From Deinococcus gobiensis I-0 (GTDB lineage Bacteria > Deinococcota > Deinococci > Deinococcales > Deinococcaceae), in the NCBI RefSeq assembly GCF_000252445.1, contig NC_017805.1, positions 268,094 through 332,093 on the forward strand: a stretch of DNA of 64,000 nt, written 5' to 3'. This document shows, piece by piece, positions 18,610-28,068 of the stretch (position 1 is the first letter of the stretch; every line of letters starts with the position of its first letter). Made by a program: the position numbers and the translations under genes. The notes under the pieces are model-generated. The model did no database searches and was not told the DNA's origin. It saw nothing but the letters and a program-made list of their open reading frames with translations.

Positions 18610-18915
18610 ATGCCACGCAAGAAAACCGACCCTGGACTCGCCATCACCCCACTCTCCGAGCAAGGGCTGGACATGATGGAGATGCTCGAAGGCATGGCTG
18701 GCGACCTGGCCATGGAGAGCGGTGAGGCCATGATGGCCGCCGTAGAGTTCGAGAAGGCCCTGCTGAACATCGCGCATACGCTGGCTGGACAGGCGATCCG
18801 TGTGGACGAGCTTGCCCAGGAAGATGAGCGCGTCAAAGCCGCTGAACGGCAGATCAAGCTCTTGGGAAAGCTCTACAAACAACTCCAAGTGATCACGCAA
18901 TCTGCGGGGCGCTGA
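18610..18915 (+). CDS. small hypothetical protein inside the IS5-like element
   Basis: 101 aa, mostly helical, charged and rich in Met, Glu and Lys (LDMMEMLEGMAGDLAMESGEAMM is near the N-terminus; a Lys/Gln-rich helix ends it). No membrane segment, Cys or recognised domain. The ATG at 18610 has no obvious ribosome site. It lies within the inverted repeats of the IS5-like element, opposite to the transposase, and its end overlaps the transposase end by 23 bases. It may be a passenger gene or a host gene caught by the element. I do not recognise its family. Confidence 0.5.
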   Translation: MPRKKTDPGLAITPLSEQGLDMMEMLEGMAGDLAMESGEAMMAAVEFEKALLNIAHTLAGQAIRVDELAQEDERVKAAERQIKLLGKLYKQLQVITQSAGR

Positions 18916-19716
18916 GCGCCCCGCGCGTCCGGCGCCAGACGATCAAGGCACAGGCCAGCTGAGCCAACGCTAGGAACGAAGCGCTGCTTCGTTCTCTCCT
19001 GACCGCAAGCTTGCGATAGGACACTAGCCAGCTCAACGTCCGTTCGACCCGCCACCGATGCCGGCCCAAGGTGGAGCTCGACTCCACCCCTCGCTGAGCA
19101 ATACGCGGCACAATCCTCCGGTGAGTCAGGGCGCGGCGACAACGGCCAACGTCGTAGCCCTTGTCGGCATAGAGCTTGGTCGGACGTCGGCGGGGCCGAC
19201 CTCGCCTTCCATTGCGCATCCCAGGAACCGCATCGACGATCGCTTCCAGTTGCTTCGAGTCGTGGACGTTCGCGCCAGATAGCCTGATGGCTAGGGGGAG
19301 GTCCTGACCGTCAATGAGAAGGTGCAGCTTGCTGCCAGCCTTGCCCCGGTCGGTGGGGTTGGGCCCGGTGTGCGATCCACCACGGGGTGCAGGAATGCTG
19401 ATGGAGTCCAGCGCAGAACGGGACCAGTTCAGGCACCCATGATGGTGCGCATGGTCGAGCGGGATGCGCCTGTGGCGCATCCACACGCCCCCACGTTGCC
19501 ACTCCAGAAAGCGACGCTCATAGGTTCGTTCACTCCCCAGGCCCAAGACCACCGGTCACTGACGCCAAGGCAGACCCCATCGCAGGAGATAGAGGATGCC
19601 CGCGAAGGTCTGGCGCTTGGCCTGTCGTTAGCGACCCCTCTGGGCCGCGCAGGCGGCGCAGGAAATATAGGCTCGACCAGCGTCCAAAGTTCGTTCGGCA
19701 CCAGTTGCTCGACCAT
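18893..19716 (-). pseudogene. IS5-family transposase, broken by a frameshift and a stop
   Basis: The N-terminus MVEQLVPNELWTLVEPIFP starts at 19716. The frame then shifts after PPARPRG, continues as KRQTFAGILYLLRWGLPWRQ, hits an in-frame TGA near 19560, and resumes as VVLGLGSERTYERRFLEWQRGG through RGKAGSKLHLLIDGQ, LYADKGYDVGRCRR and GRHRWRVERTLSWL to the end at 18893. The ANVHDSKQLEAIVDA and GRHRWRVERT segments are IS5/IS427 hallmarks. Two separate lesions show decay rather than programmed frameshifting. Confidence 0.78.
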
Positions 19717-19797
19717 GCCTGGACTCTATCGCTCTCCGTTCTGTCCTCAGCCCCTAAGCACCGTCCCAACCGCATTTTCTGGGGTCGAAGTCAATTC

Positions 19798-20958
19798 CTA
19801 TTCGCGGTTATTATTTTTCCTATCACGGAAATGCATTTCGATAAGATCATTTACTAATTTTCTTACTTCATTTTCAAATCTTTCACCACTAAAACGAAGG
19901 GCGTTAGTCCTACAATCTTCTGGCTTAAAATCACTATTCAACTCAAATTTTGATACAGCATCTATTAGTGAATCTACCGTCTGTTCGGGAAATAGAATTC
20001 CAGTTCGCCCATCTATAATAGTTTCAGCTGATCCACCCTGCCCATATGCAATTACAGGAGTACCACAGGCTTGGGCTTCAACAGGAACAATTCCAAAATC
20101 CTCCTCAGCTGCAAATATGAATGCTTGTGCCCTCCTCATGTAATCACGCATACTCTCGAAAGATTGATATCCCAGTATCTTTATATTAGGTGTCGCCAAG
20201 GATCGAATTTTATCCATCTCTGGGCCATTACCGATCACGATTAGTTTTTTATCTGGCATTTTAGCAAAGGCAGCTACAATTAAATCAACACGTTTATAAG
20301 GTACTAATCGCGACGCTGTTAGATAAAAGCCACCCTTTTCTGTTCCTGGAGTGAAATTGTCTACCTCTACCGGCGGATAAATAACCGTAGATTTACGACG
20401 ATATACCTTCCAAATACGTTTAGCAATAAAATTAGAATTAGCTACAAATACATCTACGCCTGAGGATGTTCTAACATCCCATAGGCGAATATAATGCAAA
20501 ATAATTCTTGCAAAAATTGATTTTATACCTCTGACTATATTTGCTTCAGCCAAGTACTGGTGCTGCAAATCCCATGCATAACGTATGGGAGAATGACAGT
20601 AACAAATATGCAGTTGTCTAGGGCCGGTAATTACCCCTTTGGCCACCGCATAGCTACTTGAAATCACTACATCGTACGTAGATAAGTCAAATTGTTCAAT
20701 CGCAATAGGCATCAGTGGTAGATAATTACGATATGCAGTCTTAGCCTTAGGAAGACGCTGAATGAAAGAGGTTTTAACTTTTTTATTACGTATGAATTTT
20801 CTTTGATCTTGACTCAGGAAATCAACAATACTGAATATTTCAGCCTGAGGGAAAATATTTATTAGTCTTTCTAGGACTTTCTCTGCTCCTGCTTCGGTAA
20901 CTAACCAATCATGTATTATAGCAACTTTGATTTTTCCAAACGTCTCTTGATTTTTCAC
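19798..20958 (-). CDS. glycosyltransferase family 4
   Basis: GT-B glycosyltransferase, 386 aa. The N-terminal domain begins KVAIIHDWLVTEAGAEKVLERL. The C-terminal nucleotide-sugar domain carries FGIVPVEAQACGTPVIAYGQGG, the EX7E-type motif of GT4. It resembles mannosyl/fucosyl-type transferases that start with HDWL. The GTG at 20958 follows AAGGAG. A+T-rich. The last gene of the cluster, separated by about 90 A+T-rich bases from the one before; its 3' end abuts the IS block. Donor and acceptor unknown. Confidence 0.87.
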   Translation of the reverse strand: MKNQETFGKIKVAIIHDWLVTEAGAEKVLERLINIFPQAEIFSIVDFLSQDQRKFIRNKKVKTSFIQRLPKAKTAYRNYLPLMPIAIEQFDLSTYDVVISSSYAVAKGVITGPRQLHICYCHSPIRYAWDLQHQYLAEANIVRGIKSIFARIILHYIRLWDVRTSSGVDVFVANSNFIAKRIWKVYRRKSTVIYPPVEVDNFTPGTEKGGFYLTASRLVPYKRVDLIVAAFAKMPDKKLIVIGNGPEMDKIRSLATPNIKILGYQSFESMRDYMRRAQAFIFAAEEDFGIVPVEAQACGTPVIAYGQGGSAETIIDGRTGILFPEQTVDSLIDAVSKFELNSDFKPEDCRTNALRFSGERFENEVRKLVNDLIEMHFRDRKNNNRE

Positions 20959-21048
20959 TCTTCTCCTTTCTAAACATATCTTTCGACATTAATCTTTTAA
21001 AGTATATCTTTTAGACAATCTGTATAGAACTAATATCCGTATAATAAT

Positions 21049-22206
21049 CTATTTATCCAAAATAGATTCGATCTCTAGATCCAAATTTTGGATCATATTT
21101 TCGATGTCAAATTTTTCTTTAGCGTGTTTAAAGCCAGCGATTGCTATTTCATTGGCTAATTCCCGATCATTAAGAAGCCTAAGTATACTTTCAGTTAGTT
21201 CTTTTGAATCGTCCGGTGGTACTAATAAACCATTATATCCATTTTGTACAATTTCTAATGCCCCACCGGCTGCCGTAGCAATTACAGGACGCCTAGATAA
21301 CATACCTTCTATAATTACTCGTCCCAATGGTTCAGCAACTGTGGAAGTATGTAAGACAATATCTACAGATCGCATCAAAGCAGGTACATCCTCACGAAAT
21401 CCTAAAAAATGAACGCGTTCTTCTAGATCCCAATCTTTAACCAGATTTTTTAGATGTTCTACATAATCCTTTTCTCCAAAAATAGCATCCCCTACGAATA
21501 TTGCGTGAACTCCAGGTAAATCCCTCAAAGACTCTAGTAAAATATGTTGCCCTTTCCATGGTGAAAGTCGACTAAAAACTCCCACTAGAGGCTCATCACT
21601 TATACCGAGAAGTGAGCGTAAATCGGGTATACCATTTCCTGCTTGACTGATTATTTGTTTTGTGTCTAAACCATCATGGATTACACGTACTTTATTAAGG
21701 TTGCCACCCTGGTCTAAAAGTGCCTGTGCGCTAGCCTGGGAATTAGCAATAACTAGTTTGACTAAATTATTAGACACTATTTTAACTATACGTCTCATAT
21801 TTTGACTAAAGTGCTCTGAACTCATAATATCACGCAAAAACCAGAGAACTGGTTTACGAGTCAGAAAGCCTACTATTGCACAAACCATAAGAGCTTTTTG
21901 GGTATTAGGGACAATTAAGTCATACTTTCTAGCTTCAAAAGTAGTTTGAGCTACCAATTTTATTATACTTAAAAAAGATTTTATATTCGGTATCTTATTA
22001 GAATCTCTACGTATTTCTCTAATGTCTTGAGACAAACTAATTATCTTTACACTAATACCAAGAGATTCTAATCGATTTCTAAATGGCCCATCCTCAAAGA
22101 GAACAACCTTACTTCCTTCTGAATAATATTTAGCTACATCTATTAGTGATAGCTCCGCCCCTCCAAGCTGACCACTCTGATCTACAAATAGGATACGTTT
22201 ACTCAT
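21049..22206 (-). CDS. glycosyltransferase family 4
   Basis: 385 aa, GT-B fold. The N-terminal ILFVDQSGQLGGAELSLIDVAKYY contains the GGAE loop, and the C-terminal AEPLGRVIIEGMLSRRPVIATAAGGALEIV carries the donor-site Glu pair. Its ATG overlaps the stop of the preceding glycosyltransferase gene (ATGA), so it belongs to the same operon. It would add one sugar to the lipid-linked repeat on the cytosolic face of the membrane. Specificity not predictable. Confidence 0.88.
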   Translation of the reverse strand: MSKRILFVDQSGQLGGAELSLIDVAKYYSEGSKVVLFEDGPFRNRLESLGISVKIISLSQDIREIRRDSNKIPNIKSFLSIIKLVAQTTFEARKYDLIVPNTQKALMVCAIVGFLTRKPVLWFLRDIMSSEHFSQNMRRIVKIVSNNLVKLVIANSQASAQALLDQGGNLNKVRVIHDGLDTKQIISQAGNGIPDLRSLLGISDEPLVGVFSRLSPWKGQHILLESLRDLPGVHAIFVGDAIFGEKDYVEHLKNLVKDWDLEERVHFLGFREDVPALMRSVDIVLHTSTVAEPLGRVIIEGMLSRRPVIATAAGGALEIVQNGYNGLLVPPDDSKELTESILRLLNDRELANEIAIAGFKHAKEKFDIENMIQNLDLEIESILDK

Positions 22207-23261
22207 ATAGATGTAATATCCTTATATAATTCCAGATATTCGTAATTCATTCTTTCAACAGTAAATATATCTAGATCTTGATAAGCTTTAGTAGACATCT
22301 CCATCCGATATTCTGGCGATTCCAACAGTTTTTCTAATTCAAAAGCTAACGCGGTGGGATCTGCTGGTGGAACTAAAATTCCAGCTTGACCATGTGAAAG
22401 TGCTTCTGGAATACCCCCTACGTTACTAGCAACTATTGGAAGACCCATTTCTCGCGCCTCTATCAAGACAAGCCCAAATGACTCTTTTAGAGTAGGAAAG
22501 GCAAAAATATCAGCACTTAGCATATATCTTTGTGGTTGAGGATCAAACCCAACAAAGTGTATTTTGCTACCTACACCGGTATTATTTGCTAAAGTTCGCG
22601 CTATCTGCCAATCGAGCCCACCCACGAAATACAGGTGCGCATTAGGAAATCTAGATGATAGATTTTTAAACGCTTCGATAATAATGTCACTACCTTTACG
22701 TTTTAATACAGCTCCAACTACAACAATAGCAGGGTGATTGAGATCTACCGGAGTGATTTCTTGGAGTGATTTACGGCGCGGACTACCTATAGTACCATTT
22801 AATATGACCCTTAATTTACCCCTGTCAATTCCACGCCTTATCATAGCATCTTTCACATTTTCGCTAACAGCTACAACTCTGTCACCTAAACGCATCAAGT
22901 CAGCGCTTTTCTGAAACTCATTATGTACCGTAGTAACAATCTTATATGAGTTTTTTTTACGAGTCAGCCTTGCTATTACTGCTCCAGTCATCATATGGGC
23001 GTGAACAACGTCCGGCTTAAATTCTTCGACTATTTCCTGCCAAAGCTTAGTGGCCTTTATCAAATTTTTTGTATTACGCTGCTGATCAAAATACACGTGA
23101 TGACCACCGTATGCTTTTAGCAAATCTACGTACTCACCACCCGATGAAGCAACCAACACTTGATGACCTGCGCGGGCCTGAAAGCAGGCTAAGTCTGTTG
23201 CTACATTAACAATTCCATTCCCTATTTCTCTAAATTCATTGAGAACATGTAGAATTTTCAT
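22203..23261 (-). CDS. glycosyltransferase family 4
   Basis: 352 aa, starting MKILHVLNEFREIGNGIVNVATDLA. An N-terminal acceptor domain (VVHAHMMTGAVIARL) and a C-terminal donor domain (LKESFGLVLIEAREMGLPIVASNVGGIPE) are complete. The ATG overlaps the stop of the upstream gene and its own stop overlaps the next start, part of a chain of three overlapped GT4 genes. A+T-rich codon use. Confidence 0.88.
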   Translation of the reverse strand: MKILHVLNEFREIGNGIVNVATDLACFQARAGHQVLVASSGGEYVDLLKAYGGHHVYFDQQRNTKNLIKATKLWQEIVEEFKPDVVHAHMMTGAVIARLTRKKNSYKIVTTVHNEFQKSADLMRLGDRVVAVSENVKDAMIRRGIDRGKLRVILNGTIGSPRRKSLQEITPVDLNHPAIVVVGAVLKRKGSDIIIEAFKNLSSRFPNAHLYFVGGLDWQIARTLANNTGVGSKIHFVGFDPQPQRYMLSADIFAFPTLKESFGLVLIEAREMGLPIVASNVGGIPEALSHGQAGILVPPADPTALAFELEKLLESPEYRMEMSTKAYQDLDIFTVERMNYEYLELYKDITSI

Positions 23262-24412
23262 TCTAAAGCCTCACGATATATCTTAGCAATTCTAGAGGAA
23301 GCCACTACCCAACTAAAATTTTTATCGGCATATTCCATACAAGTTTCCTCATCGGGTAAAGCTTGTTCACCGGATAGTATTTTCGTTAAACCATCTGCTA
23401 TAGCATCTGGCCCCGTAGCTGGTAGAACTAAATCAGCAGAAAGGTCTTCTACTACTTCAGGTAAACCTCCAACTGGAGTTACTAAAACAGGAGTACCGGA
23501 AGCTAGCGACTCCACAGTGATTAGACCAAAACCCTCTAACGATATCGTAGGAACTAGTGTAAAATTAGCAGCTCGATAATTTAAGGCAAGTTTATCATCT
23601 GGAATAAATCCTAGTAATTTTACATTATTTTCTAGTGCACGATCAATAATAATCTGACTAAGTTCAGAGTGTAAATGTCCTTTTCCAGCTATTAGTAATA
23701 GCACGTTGGGAAACCTAACGCGTACGTTTTCTATAGCAATAATAGCATCTTCTAGTCCCATTCTATTAGCTAGACGGCGTACTATTAAAATAGTCGGTCG
23801 TTCTAAGCTCCAGCCCAGTTCGTTTCGTGCCTGATCACGTGAGACACTAATTGCATTTTTTGTAAATTTTCTAGTTTCTATCGCTCCTGGAATAATTACT
23901 ATCTTATCTAATGGAATATTATATTCTTCATGTAAAATTTTACGAAAAGCTTTAGATAAAACTATGATTCGTTTAGCACGGGAGTATACGGCTTTTTCTA
24001 TAAATTTAGCTATTTTGACCCAATATATTTTTGAGCCCTCTACAGATGCTTCGAGTGCCCATGGTCCATGAAAATGTACGACCAACGGACGCCGGCCGAT
24101 CAGACTCAGTATAGGAAAGGCGTGTAAGGCAAAATGGGATACCAATAGATCCGGGGCAAAAGATCTGAACGTCGCCCTACTAAAGTGGTATATGGAAATT
24201 AACTTCTTGAGTAGTGGAGTTGAGGTGTCCGTAGCTGATTTGATAGCTCCTTCAGTCTGGATATCCACTTGGTCAGACCCAACTACTAGACCCCTAACAT
24301 CAAAGCCATTTTCAGGAAGGCGTCTAATCAAGTCATAATAAAATCTATCCAGACCTCCCCCTTGCTCCGGGAACCAAACCAAGCCAATCTGAAAAATCTT
24401 GATACGTCTCAT
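23258..24412 (-). CDS. glycosyltransferase family 4
   Basis: 384 aa. The N-terminal FPEQGGGLDRFYYDLIRRLPENG and the C-terminal SLEGFGLITVESLASGTPVLVTPVGGLPE motifs are those of retaining GT4 enzymes. A purine-rich GGGGAAG lies upstream of the ATG. First of the three overlapping GT4 genes; about 30 bases separate it from the GT2 gene. Confidence 0.88.
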   Translation of the reverse strand: MRRIKIFQIGLVWFPEQGGGLDRFYYDLIRRLPENGFDVRGLVVGSDQVDIQTEGAIKSATDTSTPLLKKLISIYHFSRATFRSFAPDLLVSHFALHAFPILSLIGRRPLVVHFHGPWALEASVEGSKIYWVKIAKFIEKAVYSRAKRIIVLSKAFRKILHEEYNIPLDKIVIIPGAIETRKFTKNAISVSRDQARNELGWSLERPTILIVRRLANRMGLEDAIIAIENVRVRFPNVLLLIAGKGHLHSELSQIIIDRALENNVKLLGFIPDDKLALNYRAANFTLVPTISLEGFGLITVESLASGTPVLVTPVGGLPEVVEDLSADLVLPATGPDAIADGLTKILSGEQALPDEETCMEYADKNFSWVVASSRIAKIYREALE

Positions 24413-24445
24413 TATATCATCTTCCCCAATTATACATTTGCTATA

Positions 24446-25390
24446 TTAAGCTGATTTTTTTACAGAATTCATCCAAGATTTTACTCCCCACATTCTACCT
24501 CTGAGACTAGCAATTAGATACTTAAAAGTGTCTAATCTATACCTAGGAAGTAATCTTAAAGCCTGTATTACGCCGGGAGCTGCTATAGTTCCAACACTTA
24601 GAAACCACACTATAAATACTAATCTTCTAAAAGGATTCATATATTCCAAGAGGACAAGTGTTTCATTATGAGTTGCATTTGATATGGCTATTGAGTTTAG
24701 AGGGCTTCTCTGATCTTCGTCATATCTTTTTCCTCTGTAATGATTAACTGAAATACTGGGGTCGTATATTAGTTTCCAGCCTTTTGATTTAATTCGCAGA
24801 CTCAAAGCTATTTCCCAGTGGACTTGAGCGCCGGAACCTTTCAATCTATTGTCAAACCCCACTTCGTCTAAAATAGACTTTCTATAAGCACTTATTCCGT
24901 TAAGTATGTCTACTTCACGAGGATTGCCAAAGCCACGGTAGTGGTTACCAATCACTCTACCAGAGTATTGAATTTTACCTACTACAGATTCATTACCATC
25001 ATCCACAATTCCCTCATAGTGATCCCAGTAACGCCCCCCCACTCCGCCAATAGTAGCATCGAGAGAAAAATACTTTTCTATACGCAGCAACCAATCTGGC
25101 CAAGCATAAGCGTCATCATCTATTAAGGCAACTATATTTCCACTTGCTAACTCTACACCAGCAGACATTGAGGCGATTGCACCAGCTTCGGAAACCTTTA
25201 TATACCTTAGCTTTAAATCATTTAGGCTTTTTCTTTCTAGAAAATCGATAGTAGCTAGGTCATTTTCACGACATACGACTACTATTTCATCTGGCTCTCT
25301 GATCTGACCGTTTAGAGATATTAGACACTTCTCCAAATCAGCGGTTCGCCTATAGGTCGGGACAACCACCGTAATACTATTACTATCCAT
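24446..25390 (-). CDS. glycosyltransferase family 2
   Basis: GT-A transferase, 314 aa. ITVVVPTYRRTADLEKCLISL gives the nucleotide-binding start, and VALIDDDAYAWPDWL holds the metal-binding acidic cluster. NGISAYRKSIL and a C-terminal hydrophobic segment (VFIVWFLSVGTIAAPGV) suggest membrane association. The ATG at 25390 is preceded by AGGGGGAG. An in-frame ATG at 25408 overlapping the upstream stop is a less likely start. Resembles rhamnosyltransferase-type GT2 proteins, but the sugar is not predictable. Confidence 0.86.
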   Translation of the reverse strand: MDSNSITVVVPTYRRTADLEKCLISLNGQIREPDEIVVVCRENDLATIDFLERKSLNDLKLRYIKVSEAGAIASMSAGVELASGNIVALIDDDAYAWPDWLLRIEKYFSLDATIGGVGGRYWDHYEGIVDDGNESVVGKIQYSGRVIGNHYRGFGNPREVDILNGISAYRKSILDEVGFDNRLKGSGAQVHWEIALSLRIKSKGWKLIYDPSISVNHYRGKRYDEDQRSPLNSIAISNATHNETLVLLEYMNPFRRLVFIVWFLSVGTIAAPGVIQALRLLPRYRLDTFKYLIASLRGRMWGVKSWMNSVKKSA

Positions 25391-25400
25391 TTTACTCCCC

Positions 25401-26777
25401 CTATTCATATTTGGATTTCTTTGCGATAATCGCAGCAAATCCCAAAGAGCTCCAAAATATAATCCCAGATACCCCGATTAATGTATTAACAAATATCATT
25501 TGGGAAATAATAGATATTGCAATAGCTTGTAGTGAAATTATAGTGGCGGTTTTACTCAAAATATATAAATTTAATAAAAGTATAGCAACACCGATACAAT
25601 ATAGAATACCAGGTATAATTCCAAGTGTGTAAAATATACTTAGGAATCCATTATCAAAATCTAGAATGGCATTTCTATTGCTAGAATTTAAACGCGCAGA
25701 TAGACCTGTAGAGCCTAAGCCATGGCCAAATGCCGTCAGATTTTCTCCAGATAATATGTTGTTCAAAAATTCACGTCTGTCGTTAAAACTTTTATCTTCT
25801 TGGATATTACCAAATGTTGATAAACGCATTTCTATAGAGTTATATAGACGAGAGGTATAAATAAATGGAATAATTAATAATATTCCAATAAAAAACGTAA
25901 GTATCATTTTAGATGATTTAATAATATTGGAGCGTAATAAAATTACCAGTTGACCAAGAAACCATCCTCCCCAGGCAGATCTTACCAATGAAAGCAGGAG
26001 TGAAAGTCCACCAAATACCAAACCTATAACCTTTCTGCTTTTTTTCAGACTCACATTACTTAATAGTAATATGCCAGACGTTATTACTATTGCAAAAGGT
26101 CCAGGAGAATTGAGAGTGCTAAATACTCTTACATTATAAGGACTAGGATAACCGATAGAATTAATATCAGCGTTCCGCATCCAATATGCATCCCAAGGCA
26201 GGATATTTACGAACTGTATGATTCCATATAATCCCATAAACACTACTGATAAGCTAATGGGCTTGAGCATAGCCTTATAATCTAATTCAAGAGTTTTCCT
26301 CTTAAGAAATATAAATACCATAAGGGATAATGGACACAGCCAATCAAGTAAACTAAAGGTAGCAGAAAAAATACCGCTTTCAAATATACCGACTAAATAT
26401 CCACACAGGATAGATACAGTAATAACAGATATAGCTAAACCCTCTAATCTTTTAATTTTGACTCCCTTGAATAATATAGGAAGTATGCTCATAATAGTTA
26501 CGATATGGGGAGTAACTATAATAAGACTTACATCATGAAAACCAGCTTGATAGTCAGACAACCTACGTATTAAGGGACTGAAAAACCATAACATATATAT
26601 TAAAGTAATATATTTAATAGCATTATTAGATATAAAATAAATACCTAAAACTACCATCGCTACTGGATATATTATATTCAGTAAACCGCCGAGGCCAGAT
26701 AAGATAAGAGCGGATATAATTATAGCTATTGTATAGATTAGCAGTTTCTCGTTAGATATTTTACTATAAAATATCAT
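25401..26777 (-). CDS. wzy: O-antigen polymerase-like membrane protein (Wzy)
   Basis: 458 aa, about eleven or twelve hydrophobic segments and a large outer loop (about residues 310-385, with DRREFLNNILSGENLTAFGHGLGSTG) typical of Wzy/O-antigen ligase proteins. It would join repeat units at the periplasmic face after flipping. The ATG overlaps the flippase stop (ATGA). Very A+T-rich. Confidence 0.78.
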   Translation of the reverse strand: MIFYSKISNEKLLIYTIAIIISALILSGLGGLLNIIYPVAMVVLGIYFISNNAIKYITLIYMLWFFSPLIRRLSDYQAGFHDVSLIIVTPHIVTIMSILPILFKGVKIKRLEGLAISVITVSILCGYLVGIFESGIFSATFSLLDWLCPLSLMVFIFLKRKTLELDYKAMLKPISLSVVFMGLYGIIQFVNILPWDAYWMRNADINSIGYPSPYNVRVFSTLNSPGPFAIVITSGILLLSNVSLKKSRKVIGLVFGGLSLLLSLVRSAWGGWFLGQLVILLRSNIIKSSKMILTFFIGILLIIPFIYTSRLYNSIEMRLSTFGNIQEDKSFNDRREFLNNILSGENLTAFGHGLGSTGLSARLNSSNRNAILDFDNGFLSIFYTLGIIPGILYCIGVAILLLNLYILSKTATIISLQAIAISIISQMIFVNTLIGVSGIIFWSSLGFAAIIAKKSKYE

Positions 26778-28041
26778 GCGTTTTGTTTCCTTAAGTGAAT
26801 TCTAAAACGTATGTCAAACAAAATGTAGGTCGCCAATAAACGCACAATAGAAATAATCAGAAGACTAAAAGCAACACCTACTAATTGATTACTCTTTGCT
26901 AAAATGAACAATAAAGGGATTCCTAAACCGAATGATATTGTCTGCGTCATGGTAACTTTACCCGGCTGATTAATAGCTAAAAATGGTTGCGCCAGCACCC
27001 AGCTCATCCCAGTAAGAACTGCCTCAAATAGCAGAATCTGAAAAGGCAAGGATGCTTCGGAAAAATTTGAACCGTAAAAAGTCTTGATGAGCCAAGGACC
27101 TAAAAAAACAATGGAACTGCAACTAAACCAGTAATGCTAGTACTCATCAGGAGTGCTCTTAAGGTTTTTCTTCTTATAACTCTTTCTTCTTGCTGAATTA
27201 GATCTGGAATAAGAACAGTTATCATAGCAGTCTGCACAGCATTTAACACTCTAGATAAGCTAAGGGCCACAACATAGTATCCCATTAAAGTAGGTGTTAA
27301 TAGTCCTACAACTACAACCCTGTCCAACTGATCACCTAGAGTTCGTAATAAATCAACTGGGTAAGCTCTCAAAGCGTAATTTAATAAATCCTTCCCTTTA
27401 GACATATTTATTTTGATATCAAGTTCAAAATTACGTAAAACCCAGAATATACCGTATATAAATACAGGTATTTGAGCAAAAGCCAAAATTAAACTAGTTG
27501 TTACTGGATTAAAATTTTTTAAAGCTACTAATATAAGTAAACCTAATAGTGTCACTATAGAAGGCAAAAATCTAAACCAGTTGTAGACTTCATACTGCTC
27601 TTTAGATTGCATTAAGGAGTTTAGTATAACTGATAGCAAACTTATTGGCGATAGCAGCATAAAACAACGCGCGAAATATACTATTTCATCCGAGTAACTT
27701 TTTAATAAAAGGGGCATAATTATAATACCTATTAAAGTTGAAAGAAGTCCTAAAAACAAACCCAAAGTTAGAGAAACTTTCGTGTACAGGCTGGAGCTCT
27801 TCGGATCAAATCGAACATAATAAAGAGTAGCTGCGGGGAGACCTAGCGTCATTAAGTAAGCCAAAAATTGAGGCCATAAGAGGATGGCAGATTGTTCACC
27901 CCGTCCTTCAGGACCCAAAAAACGAGCAATAAGGATACCTGTTAGAACATTTACTCCCAGAACCCCAAAATTAGTCACAAGAGTTGTTATTAAGTTCTTG
28001 TAATTTACTAATACATCACTTAATTTGAATAATTTCTTCAC
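26774..28041 (-). pseudogene. wzx: polysaccharide flippase (Wzx), split by a one-base frameshift
   Basis: Two adjacent frames form one MATE/MOP-type flippase. The N-terminal 313 codons (28041 to 27100) start at GTG MKKLFKLSDVL and include GILIARFLGPEGRGEQSA. The C-terminal part (to 26774) contains LPFQILLFEAVLTGMSWVLAQPFLA. The break is at a run of seven A (27092-27098; T on the coding strand). With eight, the frame would read AVPLFFLGPWLIK straight through. Wzx moves lipid-linked repeat units across the membrane, so a complete locus needs it. Possible explanations are a base-calling error, a slippage (phase-variable) switch, transcriptional slippage or true inactivation. Confidence 0.8.
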
Positions 28042-28068
28042 GGCACACCTAAAACAAAGAATGGCAAT

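Larger units (their letters stand above)
18554..19759. mobile_element. IS5-like element with decayed transposase and an extra ORF
   Basis: A 23-base inverted repeat with one mismatch lies at 18554-18576 and 19737-19759 (shared core GGCTGAGGACAGAACG). Between them are a broken IS5-type transposase (minus) and a small plus-strand ORF. TA flanks both ends inside the repeats, which would fit a 2-base TA duplication with the element proper starting at G(A/G)GGCTGAGG. Confidence 0.6.

Noticed and set aside
19322..20143. 273-residue plus-strand ORF across the transposase and glycosyltransferase ends
   Set aside because: It is antisense to two recognised genes and its composition changes abruptly between them.
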